Source: Beverwykella pulmonaria
Lineage: Eukaryota > Ascomycota > Dothideomycetes > Pleosporales > Melanommataceae
Assembly: GCA_001599595.1 (NCBI GenBank)
Contig: BCHH01000004.1
Coordinates: 2,564,882-2,628,881, forward strand
Direction of reading: 5' to 3'
DNA length: 64,000 nt
Shown one piece after another: positions 42,609 through 51,840 of this stretch (positions are counted from its first letter, which is position 1; every line of letters starts with the position of its first letter). Made by a program: the position numbers and the translations under genes. The notes under the pieces are model-generated. The model did no database searches. It saw only the letters and a list, made by a program, of their open reading frames with translations, and was not told the origin of the DNA.

Positions 42609-44485
42609 CTAGACGCCCCACTCCCACGCGCCATCGCTGAGTCTTGCGTTTTTAGTCTCTGGGAGCATGGAGAAGTCCCGGATAATAGGGCTGAGCACTG
42701 AATGATTCTGGACGAACCGGGCCCTCGAGCCTGCAACCTCGGATTCTCCCATTGCCAAGGGTAAAGCTGCCTTGCGGGGTTGCGAATTGCCTTGCAGTTT
42801 GATAGCGTCAAGCAGAGCGACAATCTCCGCATGTTGCTCGGAAGCATCCGAAGTTGCACCGGCACCAGCGTTCGTTCCGTCTGCCATCTCACTTCGTAGG
42901 ATCTTGACCTGCACTTTGAAGGCTCGCCAGAACTCGTACTTATCAAGTGGATCCTCATCCTCATCGTCGTCACCATCTCCAAAGCTAGCTTCGTCATCAT
43001 CTTCATGATTCCTCGCCAGCTCAAGAAGAGTCGCCACAAATGCTTCCTTCAAATATGCAAAGCTGAAGTCGTCCGTGATGTCAGCCACTGCATCGCAGAG
43101 CTTGCTCGGAAAGTCAATGCTTTTCTTCCCTTTCAGCTTGTTCCGCCAGTATTGGGCTGTCGCTAGTTAGCCTCATCTTTCAATACCTGTCATCGTGCCT
43201 CGTTACCGTAGAGCGAACGCTCCGCCTAGGAAATTGTCAGCCGGAATACGAGAACGTAGGAAGCAAGACTGGCAAACCTTGTCAGGCAGTGGAAACAAGT
43301 ATTTCCGGTCGAATCTCGAGGGTCGCTTGGAGAGGCCAGGATCCAATCGATCCACTGGCAAATGTCAATTGTGCTCTCGTCCTATCGTTTGGTCCACACC
43401 TACAATGATTCGTAGTGGCTATCATCAGGATACCGTCGTTGTTCTCCAGCCCGTCAACTTCATTGAAGAAATAGCTCCTTGTGCTGCTTGTTACGATTGT
43501 ATCAATATCTTCCAACACCAGCATACACGGAGTCATGGCTCTCGCCATTAAGAACACATTTCGGAGGTGGTAGCTTTGCGGAGCAGCCTTTACATAGAGT
43601 GTCACCACAGGGGGCGTTCGGTCCATGATGGTGTGCATCAACGCCTTCAGGGATATGGTCTTGCCGTTGCCGACAGGGCCTGCACGCCTGTCAGTATCAA
43701 TTTCCAAGGATTTGGGGTGCTCAAAAATAAAGGCAAATGAAGGTTTACCGTAAAATATTAAGCCCCGCTTCCATGGCACCTGACAAATCAGCATGAAAAC
43801 AGATATTTTGACCTAGTGTACGTACACCATATTCGTCGTAAATGTCCTTGCTGTCAAAAAACTTGCTAGCCACTTCCGTCAAGGCCTTCTTCATCTTCGG
43901 ATCGAGGATCACATCGTCCCACTTTGCCTTCTTGACTTCCTGCCAGAGTTTCGTGCTCCTGGTCCAGTATCCATCGAAGACGTAGATGGCTGGCTCTTCT
44001 TTGATAAGCCAAGCTCCAATGGTGGCTAGAAGGGAGTCGACAACGGAAGAGTGGGAGTAGGCAGTCTCGTTCCCTCTGGGCTCCTTGAGAATATACTGGA
44101 CCGTCCCATATCCTTCTACGACGGTATAGAGGATGAAGTCTTCCGAGTTCCACGAGTAATGCCACTTGGCAAAAAAAAAACTGTCGGCCAGGAAACCACT
44201 CCCGCCACGATGCGAAGGACCTAGGAAACCACGCCAGCGCAGAACCGGCTCAGATTCATTATCGAGCTGTGCTTGAGCGTACCCAGCGGCTGCAAATTGG
44301 AGCAGATTGCAATTGCTGCCAGGGACGGTTGTGACAATCAGCTCGGGGTGCTTCGCTCGGAGCGCAGTAACGATTTGGACGTCCAAGTCCGTGGTCTTGC
44401 CCGAGGTGAACTTGTGGTAGTCATCGAAGAGCTGTTGAGGTTTGCTGCCGCTCTCAACAAATGTGAAGTCTTCGGTGGAAGCCAT
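42609..44485 (-). CDS. AAA+ ATPase (Bcs1-like core, fungal family)
   Basis: Six exons on the minus strand: 44485-43826, 43779-43749, 43679-43404, 43354-43278, 43225-43207 (19 nt), 43156-42609; 536 aa. The first 220 residues are a family-specific domain (MASTEDFTFVESGSKPQQLF, FAKWHYSWNSEDFILYTVVE). The AAA core follows: VPWKRGLIFYGPVGNGKTIS with Walker A at about 231-238, Walker B MLVLEDID, then GLENNDGILMIATTNHLDRL with the sensor Asn and DPGLSKRPSRFDRKYLFPLP with the arginine-finger region. The tail is acidic (EDDDEASFGDGDDDEDEDPL). Each junction restores AAA sequence. Proteins of this type are common and often expanded in filamentous fungi; substrate and location are unknown. Mitochondrial Bcs1 is less likely because no N-terminal membrane segment is visible. 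Confidence 0.88.
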
Positions 44486-45441
44486 CGCGAGTATGGTTGG
44501 AATAGGTAATGGAGGTCTGCAGCGGATTTCTAATTCGGAGTATTCAACAACAAGTTGTCTGGGTGCTGCTGTTTATGTATTAACGTGCCCAACGACTGGG
44601 TTTCGCCTACAGGAACGATGGATCTAGCCGAGAGTCGAACAAAGACTTCGGAACTCGCGATGATTGGGTTGCTTGATGAAGAGGATATACCCTTGGGGAA
44701 AGGAGCGAGGCTGGTTAGTGTTTCAGTGTAGAACACAGACGTCATCCAGGCGGGGGGCCCTGAGAGTGCTGCCTACTCGCACGACTGAGCTCCTGCTGCG
44801 CTGCGGTACGTTGCGGGGAAGCATACAGACGATATTGAGGATGGCACCTTCCTGGACTGGTCGCACATGCACGTTGGGGCCTTTCGGGCTTTTCCCATGG
44901 CGGCCGGGACCAGCACTGCGATGCGCGCGGATTGGAGAGAAAAAGGCGCGTCTCGCAGAGGTAGGAATAGGATAGATGGCGGATGGAGGGCTGATCTGCT
45001 TACAACTTTTACCGACAACGAACCTCCGTGTCTGAGCTGTGGCGCCTCCATCATGGTTCTTCGACTTCACCTCAACTCCATCGTCCCTTGAGTGCTTTCG
45101 AGCCGTTGCCATGCTCGCCGGCCCGCCCTCCACAGTCCGTCACGAGACTATGACCAATAGAAATGATTCGATTGCCGCATTGTGCTCGGTCAGCCGCCCC
45201 GCGAACGATGATCCCTAATGGAAGGTTCAACCAGCTGTGGTTCTGGTTTTCCCCTATGCGCAGGATTAGGATAACAACGGCTCTAGAGCAGTACTGGAGC
45301 AGAAAACGAAGGATAAAACCCTTCATGCTCCCCGTACGTGGCGTCTGACACCTGAGTTCCTTCCTCCACAAAGGCGCTTTCCCCCACCACAAACTACCCC
45401 ACGCTTGAAGCAACAAACACCACCACGATATCAAGACAACC
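44486..45441. promoter_or_regulatory. Divergent intergenic region (AAA ATPase / ornithine aminotransferase)
   Basis: About 955 bp between start codons facing away from each other. ORFs on both strands around 44664-45133 (103 and 136 codons) overlap and show no family resemblance. 45340-45441 is C/A-rich, a likely leader for the aminotransferase. No clear box recognised. Confidence 0.4.
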
Positions 45442-47059
45442 ATGGCCCCCGGCGCAATTCAGAACACTGGCACCGCTGCTGTAGGCAATGGAACTGGCCT
45501 GAAGCCTACAGCGCGCTCCTTTCACCCTGCTGGCACTCCGGATCCCTCGAGATATCATGCATCGTCGTCGACAGCGGCAATCACGGCAGAGGCCCAGTTC
45601 GCAGCTCACAATTACCACCCTCTTCCAATTGGTATGCACTTCTAACCTCCATGCGCGTCCAATGCACGGCACGGCTCACCATGCACAGTTTTCTCGCGGG
45701 CAAGCGGCTGCTCAGTCTGGGACCCCGAAGGCAAACACTACCTCGACTTCCTCTCTGCCTACAGTGCTGTAAATCAGGGCCATTGCCACCCAGAACTAGT
45801 CAAGGCACTGACGGAGCAAGCCTCGAGGTTGACGCTCAGCAGCCGAGCCTTCTACAACGATGTGTTCCCCCGCTTTGCTCAGTATGTCACGGAGGTCTTC
45901 GGCTTCGACATGGTCCTGCCGATGAACACGGGCGCCGAGGCTGTTGAAACAGCAGTGAAGCTTGCGCGAAAATGGGGCTACAAAGTAAAGGGAATTCCGC
46001 ACAATGAGGCACTGGTCTTCTCGGTGCAAGAGAACTTCCACGGACGCACTGTGAGCATCTCACCTCAAATCTGCAGAGAGCACGAGCTAATGCAAGGTCA
46101 ACTAGTTTGCGGCAATCACAATGTCAACTGACCCTGAGTCGCGTGACAACTACGGCCCGTACCTCCCCAATATTGGGAGCACGAACCCGACTACTGGGAA
46201 GCCAATCAGATACAACAATGTCGACGATGTGCGCGACGTTCTTGAAAGCCACGGCAAGAACACGGCTGCGTTGCTCGTTGAACCCATACAGGGTGAGGCT
46301 GGCATTGTGGTCCCAGACGACAGCTACCTACGTGAAGTCAAGGCTCTCTGCGAGAAGCACAACGTCCTTTTGATTTGCGATGAAATTCAGACTGGCATTG
46401 CCCGAACTGGAAAGATGCTCTGCTGTGAGTGGAGCGGCATCAAGCCAGACCTAGTCCTGCTCGGGAAGGCCATCTCTGGCGGCATGTATCCTGTCTCCTG
46501 CGTACTTGGCTCCAAGGAAGTGATGCTCACCATTGAGCCCGGCACCCATGGCTCGACCTATGGCGGAAATCCGCTGGGTTCGGCTGTCGCAATTCGGGCA
46601 CTGGAGCTCATCAAGGAGGAGAACATGATCGAGCGTGCCGAGACACTAGGAAACATGTTCCGCAAGGGCTTGAAGGACATCAACAGCCCAATGATCACCA
46701 TCATTCGCGGAAAGGGTCTCCTCAATGCCATTGTCATTGATGAGTCCAAGACGGGCGGCCACAGTGCTTGGGATCTGTGTATGCTCTTCAAAGTGAAGGG
46801 ATTGCTGGTAGGAAGAGCCCTCAAGATTGCACATGTTCGAGATGGTTCTGAAACTACTAACACGGGAATGCAGGCGAAACCTACTCACCAGAACATAATC
46901 CGTCTAGCACCACCTCTTGTGATCACGGAGAAGGAGATTGAGTCGGCTCTGGCCATCATCAAGGAAGCGATAGAGGAGCTGCCGAATCTGAAGGGGAAAC
47001 GCGAGGCGGAGATCCTCCCGCCGGGCGAGAAGAATGTTCACATTGGAGTTGACAACTAA
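45442..47059 (+). CDS. CAR2: Ornithine aminotransferase
   Basis: Three exons: 45442-45631, 45689-46050, 46106-47059; 501 aa. A class-III PLP aminotransferase that converts L-ornithine plus 2-oxoglutarate to glutamate-5-semialdehyde and glutamate, the second step of arginine use. Visible: [50 protein letters not shown] (cofactor phosphate region), [20 protein letters not shown] across intron 2, [16 protein letters not shown] with the PLP Asp, and [20 protein letters not shown] with the Schiff-base Lys. The protein is longer than typical OAT (about 440-455 aa) because of a roughly 50-residue Ala/Gly/Ser/Thr-rich N-terminus and a short C-terminal tail ([18 protein letters not shown]). The head is not clearly a mitochondrial presequence; fungal OAT is usually cytosolic. 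Gene name given after the yeast orthologue. Confidence 0.93.
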
Positions 47060-47516
47060 AATTGTACAGGTCAGCTTGGAGTGTTGGAGACTACACGTGA
47101 GTGCCTATATACAAGAATTGGTATGAAGTAGCGAGAGGCACGTCTTCATCGATACGCATTTGTGGTTACAGCATCCTAAGGCATTAGAAAGCATTAGAGG
47201 CTTTGATTACATGACTAGATCTGCGTACATAGGAAAGAAGAGAATGTGTATGAAACTTGCGGTGAGCGTGCAATATAAGTCTGGGCCGGTGCATGCAAAT
47301 TCTTAAACCAACCACTCTCCTGGGTTTCTGTGTGGCCCTCATCTTATGTCACACGACCTGGTGATGGCATTTTGCTTAGGTGTGTATGCAGTGAAACATG
47401 TCTACATATATTGTGGGAAAGTATACCTAAAAATCGAGGCATCGGCAGGACGCCACGCATTGAGGCGCCGAACCGCTGTACCTGACCAAAACGCCTGGCA
47501 ATCACGATTCCCCCCT
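47060..47516. other. Convergent 3' intergenic region, no gene seen
   Basis: Between the 3' ends of the aminotransferase (+) and the HCNGP gene (-). No ORF or repeat of note. Confidence 0.4.
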
Positions 47517-48468
47517 TTACTCCTCTCTTGATCGCGAACGTCTCCGCTTTGGAGACCTTGACCTGCTACGTCTCCTACTACTCGAGGAGTAGTCACTCCG
47601 CCCCCCTCGTTGCTCCAACTCCTTGCGCTTCCCCGGACCACCTTGCGAGTGCGAAGGGCTGGGCTTCTGCCTCTCCCTCGTCAAGCCTTCCATAACCCTC
47701 TCTGCTGCGCTTTGAGGCGCTCCCCTTGTCGACGGAGTCCCAGCCCTACTCGACGCCCCAGGCTTCGCGGCCGGGACAAAGTCAATCGCTTCTCTGGGAA
47801 CTCTCGCTCTTTCTTCTTCCTTGGCCTTTAGTATCTTCTTCTGGGATGCTCTGAGCTCCTCTACATACGCCCATTCCGGAAATGCGGTTGGGACAGCTAC
47901 ATCCGCAGGTAAAGTAGAGGCATATTGCTCCTCTTCCGTGATCCCTGCAAAGTCCATCAACCTCGCCATATGACCCGGATCGCGCAGGACCGACGAGTTC
48001 TCCAGCCGTTGATTGAAATGCTGGCCCTTCTTCTTCAGCTCCAGGAATTGTGCGAACTTCTTCGTTGGTCGTAAGGGCGGCGAGCCGGGTGGTGAGGCGG
48101 GTATGGCGAAGTTGGGGATGGTGGGTAATGTGAGATTCCGGATTAGAGAGCGAGAGGTGGTGTAGGGGGAGCCGGGCGCCGCATCGTCTGTTGGGTCTAC
48201 CTCTGCAGATGGAGGCGCGATTGGGCCTTGAGTTGGACCGGAAATGGGACTGGGTTGCGCTGCAGGTGCTGGTTGTGATGGTGCGACTGCGATTAAGACT
48301 TGTTCCTAGGGTATTTAGATATTAGTAGCTATCGAGCCCTTCATGGACATTTGCTGTCCTCACCTGAGGTTTTGTCGCCGCAGGAACGACTTCCTCGTCG
48401 TCACTGCTTTCGTAATTGATTCCTAGCATCGTTGCTGTGAGATTGTAAAGGGAAGCGTAGAGTTCCAT
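47517..48468 (-). CDS. HCNGP/SAP30BP-like protein with RS tail
   Basis: Two exons on the minus strand: 48468-48364 and 48305-47517; 297 aa. The N-terminus has the family-typical GINYESSDDEE. The middle carries the HCNGP core (FLELKKKGQHFNQRLENSSV, LRDPGHMARLMDFAGITEEE, YASTLPADV, FPEWAYVEELRASQKKILKA). The C-terminus is an Arg/Ser repeat (SSSRRRSRSRSPKRRRSRSR), as in splicing-associated proteins. Animal SAP30BP is a nuclear protein linked to transcriptional repression and splicing of short introns; that role is inferred from the family. The start at 48468 is the first Met; the Met at 48429 (MLGINYESS) is equally good. It shares a 174-bp divergent promoter with the proteasome subunit. Confidence 0.85.
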
Positions 48469-48642
48469 CTCAGCTTAAGAATCGTGAGGAGCTTGGGCCA
48501 TCTGTCTTGGCGTCTTTCGTAGGTAGCCACAGCTTCGCGTCCATCAGCAACGACCACTCATCTGCAAATACACTCTCAATTCTCTACAACTCACAACATT
48601 CCCCCTCCTCTCCCTCTTGCACCCAACACTCTCCCAAACACC
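48469..48642. promoter_or_regulatory. Short bidirectional promoter (HCNGP-like / proteasome beta-7)
   Basis: Only 174 bp lie between the two start codons (213 bp if the downstream Met of the HCNGP gene is used). The half nearest the proteasome gene is a CT-rich leader. There is no exact proteasome-associated control element (GGTGGCAAA); a weak partial match, ggtagccac, lies near 48521. Confidence 0.6.
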
Positions 48643-49544
48643 ATGAATCACCTTCCGCAAGCTTGGGGCCGTGTACGTGACACCCAAACCCTCAAATAGC
48701 AGCAATACTAACAGTACTGCAGCCCAGGGACGAGGTCTACGGCGCCTACGACCACTCGCATTTCCAGACTTCGGGCCCCAATCAGCACACCCAACAGCCC
48801 ATCGTCACTGGTACCTCAGTAATTGGGGCGAAGTTCAAGGACGGCGTGGTCATTGCGGCAGACAACTTGGGTATGTGAACATCCTCAAACCACCAGCCTG
48901 TGATGTAATAAGGATTTGCTTTGCTAATGTGGAGAACAGCTTCATACGGCTCTCTTGCCCGCTTCACCGACGTCAAGCGACTCCGGAAATTCAACAGCGA
49001 AGTTGTGGTCGGCTTTGGCGGCGACGTCTCGGACATGCAGTACCTCGACCGCCTGCTCAACTCGCTCGACATCCGCGAGAACTACTCTTCCACCGATACC
49101 CCGCTGAACGCAAAGAACCTGCACACGTACCTTGCCAAGGTCATGTACAAACGCCGGTCCGACTTCAACCCGCTGTGGAACCACCTTCTGATCGCCGGCC
49201 TGGACGGAGAATCGAAGCCCTTCCTCGCGAGCGCGGATCTGCTGGGAACCACCTTCTCGGCACCAACGCTGGCTACGGGATTTGGAGCGCATCTCGCACA
49301 GCCGATACTGAGGCGGACATTACCTGATGAGGCGTCGGTTGCGAATGTGAGCAAGGAAGATGCGGTGAAGCTAATCAAGGAGTGCATGAAGGTGCTGTTC
49401 TATAGGGATGCGAGGAGTTTGGACAAGTACTCGATTGCTGTCATCACAAAGGAGGGCGTGGAGTTGAAGGAGAATGAGAAGCTGGAAAACCAGAGCTGGG
49501 CGTTCGCCGAGACTATTCGGGGTTATGGCACGCAGGTCAACTAG
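48643..49544 (+). CDS. PRE4: 20S proteasome subunit beta-7 (Pre4/PSMB4)
   Basis: Three exons: 48643-48672, 48723-48870, 48940-49544; 260 aa. The diagnostic beta-7 motif is [20 protein letters not shown] followed by [20 protein letters not shown]. The next block, [20 protein letters not shown], is also typical, as are [20 protein letters not shown] and [22 protein letters not shown]. Beta-7 is a structural, catalytically silent subunit of the inner ring; its C-terminal extension clamps the two half-proteasomes. The first exon is only 30 nt ([10 protein letters not shown]), and both junctions restore family sequence (WGR|PRDEVYG, DNL|ASYGS). Confidence 0.94.
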
Positions 49545-49926
49545 GTGATAGGGAATGTACGCTCAAGGCAGTGACGGCTGTACAATGGCATTTCGGAGCT
49601 GCTAAGCGGAATGATAGACATGAATTACTGTTTGACATTCCTTCTTGGGTATGTCCCAGCCCCAGCACATTCGCTTTGGCCAAGTGCAGAATTAAACGCA
49701 GTGTTGAACCGAAGCTATCTTCTAAGGGGTGCCTTGATGCTCTCGAGAACCGCTCCGATTCTGCCATGGTATTATGTATCCTAACACCTTTTGATAGATA
49801 CATTGGTCCTTTCATCGTGGTTTCTCGACCCTTCTGCCGCCTGCGTAGAATTGATAAATACCATTTTCTTTATGGAGCAACGTTCTTGTCCAAACAGCCA
49901 AAGTGCCTAACCATCATTTCAGTCTC
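49545..49926. other. 3' intergenic region, no gene seen
   Basis: Downstream of the proteasome gene and of the minus-strand epimerase fragment. A 119-codon plus-strand frame has no recognisable content. Confidence 0.4.
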
Positions 49927-50415
49927 CTAAACATCATCCTCACATCCATGATTCCCTACCCCTAAGACCTTCCTCCATCCCCTCTCCTCTCTAAACCCCA
50001 ACACCTCTCTCATCTTCCTATTCGTGACCGGCGCCTCGAACTTTCCCACGCCCCTAGTCCACCTCGTCTCAGGAGCCACCCTCTTCAAGAATGCTTCCGT
50101 CTCTTCGTCACCCGTGATCTCATCATTGGTAGCATTAAAAACCTGGTATCCCAGCCCATCCATCGCCAAACAGCAATTTACCATATTCCCCAAATCACTG
50201 GCATCAGTATAACTCCACCCATGCACCGCCCACTTTTCCGGCTACTCTCTATACTATTTGAACTTCTCATTGCAAGCATCTGGCGTAATCACAGCACCGA
50301 TCCGAAGGACATAAATATCGACCGAGGCCCTGCCATAAACGTATTCTCTACAAATCCTAGCTAGGGCGACATTAGTTAGTGTATAGAGGTCCCTTAGGAC
50401 GTCCTTAACTATGTA
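49927..50415 (-). pseudogene. Decayed NAD-dependent epimerase/dehydratase (C-terminal part)
   Basis: The last 100 codons are open (MHGWSYTDASDLGNMVNCCL, GYQVFNATNDEITGDEETEA, FEAPVTNRKMREVLGFREER) and match the C-terminus of short-chain NAD-dependent epimerases (sugar- or nucleotide-type substrate unknown). Reading upstream in the same frame continues the family sequence (ARICREYVYGR, DIYVLRIGAVITPD, NEKFK) but meets two in-frame TAG codons, at 50254-50256 and 50242-50244, inside KFK*YRE*PEKW. A further TAG lies at 50416-50418, just beyond. No Rossmann GxxGxxG start is visible upstream before unrelated sequence begins. The stops could each come from CAG by a C-to-T change in CpA context, the signature of repeat-induced point mutation. 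Not a functional gene as it stands. Confidence 0.75.
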
Positions 50416-50439
50416 CTAAGTGGGATACTCCTTAGAGAA

Positions 50440-50880
50440 TTGCCCAGAGGTAGATTGTGCAGAGCTCAGCTACGAGACGGTTTCGCAATTATCGTGCACC
50501 CAGAAGAGTACAATCTTCAGACTGTCAATGGTGTGGAGACTTACGTTCGCAACCCAGGCCAGCCTCAGCATCCAAACGGCCTTAAAAGATTGCGAGACTC
50601 TGTGAATCAGGTAATGCAGAAAAATCATCAAAGTCGAGTTAATTGGCAGCCTGAATATCTCTACCTCCCAAACCGGGAGGACAAGGCATGCACGCGGGCT
50701 ATGAGTACACCAAGCGGCCGCACACTGTTCGAATACGATCCCAACTTTCAGTTACCGAACGGCCAGATTGTAAGGATGGGAATGATTCTGATCGAGGATG
50801 GAGGTCCGCAGACCGGGGCAGTGGACAACAACGGCAACCGCGTGCCAGGCCCAGGCGGGCCATTCTTCTTTCAATTCTAG
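50440..50880 (+). CDS. Orphan ORF, N-terminus missing or exon-coded elsewhere
   Basis: An open frame of about 146 codons (actually open from 50398) with no ATG near its beginning; the first in-frame Met is at 50613. The composition is protein-like rather than chance: DGFAIIVHPEEYNLQTVNGV, WQPEYLYLPNREDKACTRAM, SGRTLFEYDPNFQLPNGQIV, ending NRVPGPGGPFFFQF. Family not recognised. It abuts the decayed epimerase head to head, so it may be the surviving 3' part of a rearranged or RIP-damaged gene, or the last exon of a gene whose first exon I cannot see. Coordinates mark the open part, not a proven start. Confidence 0.35.
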   Translation: MPRGRLCRAQLRDGFAIIVHPEEYNLQTVNGVETYVRNPGQPQHPNGLKRLRDSVNQVMQKNHQSRVNWQPEYLYLPNREDKACTRAMSTPSGRTLFEYDPNFQLPNGQIVRMGMILIEDGGPQTGAVDNNGNRVPGPGGPFFFQF

Positions 50881-51102
50881 CAAGGCTGCACCTGTTCGGT
50901 TCAGAGACTGAGTGGGCGGTTTATGTTTCGCGGAAAGGATGGAGATTTCCGAAAGCTTTTAGCGCGCATGCACTTCGGTGAATATGTTCCTAGATTGTGG
51001 TAATTGGTCCGCAGATGAATGAATATAATCAAGGCTCCCTGATTGCTCGACCCTTTTGAACTCCGCAAAAGCCATGTGCAAAAGCCGACAGAGCCAACCC
51101 CT

Positions 51103-51840
51103 TCAGACATATGAAACGTCTGGATCACGTTTTCGCAGTCCATAACGCTTCTGATCCCGTTTTCGCAGCCCGTAATGCTTCTGCTTGCTGGGTAAAGCAC
51201 CAACATTCTTTTCTGCAGGCTGAGACCGCTTTTTGGCTACACTTCCCTTCTGTTCGCCGGGGATGACTTTCTCAATCTTGGGCTTGAACAGTGTCGTGGG
51301 GTTACATGGATAGTACCCGTAAAGGGTGTCAAATGCATCACGCCTCTTAATGAAATCTTCATCTGTCTCTGGACCAAATTTCTCCTCAGCCAAGAGCACG
51401 ATCCTCTGATCTTCACTCGTCCTCATCGCATCCAGCCCGCAAAGAGTGTCAATGGCATTATTAAATGGAAAAATTCCGACGTCAAGACCCATGCCGGTCA
51501 GGTTTCTTGCTCTAACATCAGCGCCTTTGTCGAGAAGGAATTGAACAGCGTCGTAGTCAACTCGTTTTGCGGCATCGTATAGTGCTGTGACTTGTTCGCA
51601 TGATACCAGGCGACCTACAGGGCCACGATGATGGAACACTTGATGCAACCCGTTGATGTCGGCACCCTGATCGAGTAATGCGGCTGCGGCTTCGAAGCGG
51701 CCTGTATCCGACTGACGAAGGGCGGTGATAAATTCTTTCGAGAGCGGCCAGAATTGAGGCCGCGGATTAACCGATGGAGTGATAAAATCTCCCCAGTTCG
51801 GCCGGGGTCGAGGCCACGGAACAACACGTCGAGTAGGCAT
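51103..51840 (-). CDS. Ankyrin-repeat-like protein with basic repeat tail
   Basis: Single exon, 245 aa. Two degenerate ankyrin-like units are visible (RFEAAAALLDQGADINGLHQ, and TALYDAAKRVDYDAVQFLLDKGADVRARN). Then comes a non-ankyrin block with VLLAEEKFGPETDEDFIKRR and FDTLYGYYPCNPTTLFKP. The tail is Lys/Arg-rich and ends in two tandem 10-residue units, QKHYGLRKRD and QKRYGLRKRD, encoded by direct 30-bp repeats at 51154-51183 and 51124-51153. Ankyrin proteins bind other proteins; no partner can be inferred. The tail could be a nuclear-localisation or nucleic-acid-binding segment. It lies in a patch with a decayed gene and few conserved neighbours, so it is probably an accessory gene. Confidence 0.65.
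   Translation of the reverse strand: MPTRRVVPWPRPRPNWGDFITPSVNPRPQFWPLSKEFITALRQSDTGRFEAAAALLDQGADINGLHQVFHHRGPVGRLVSCEQVTALYDAAKRVDYDAVQFLLDKGADVRARNLTGMGLDVGIFPFNNAIDTLCGLDAMRTSEDQRIVLLAEEKFGPETDEDFIKRRDAFDTLYGYYPCNPTTLFKPKIEKVIPGEQKGSVAKKRSQPAEKNVGALPSKQKHYGLRKRDQKRYGLRKRDPDVSYV

Noticed and set aside
44664..45133. Possible small gene between the AAA ATPase and ornithine aminotransferase (136 codons -, 103 codons +)
   Set aside because: I tried splicing the minus-strand frame (MATARKHSRDDG...) but found no family match. The region is better explained as a divergent promoter.
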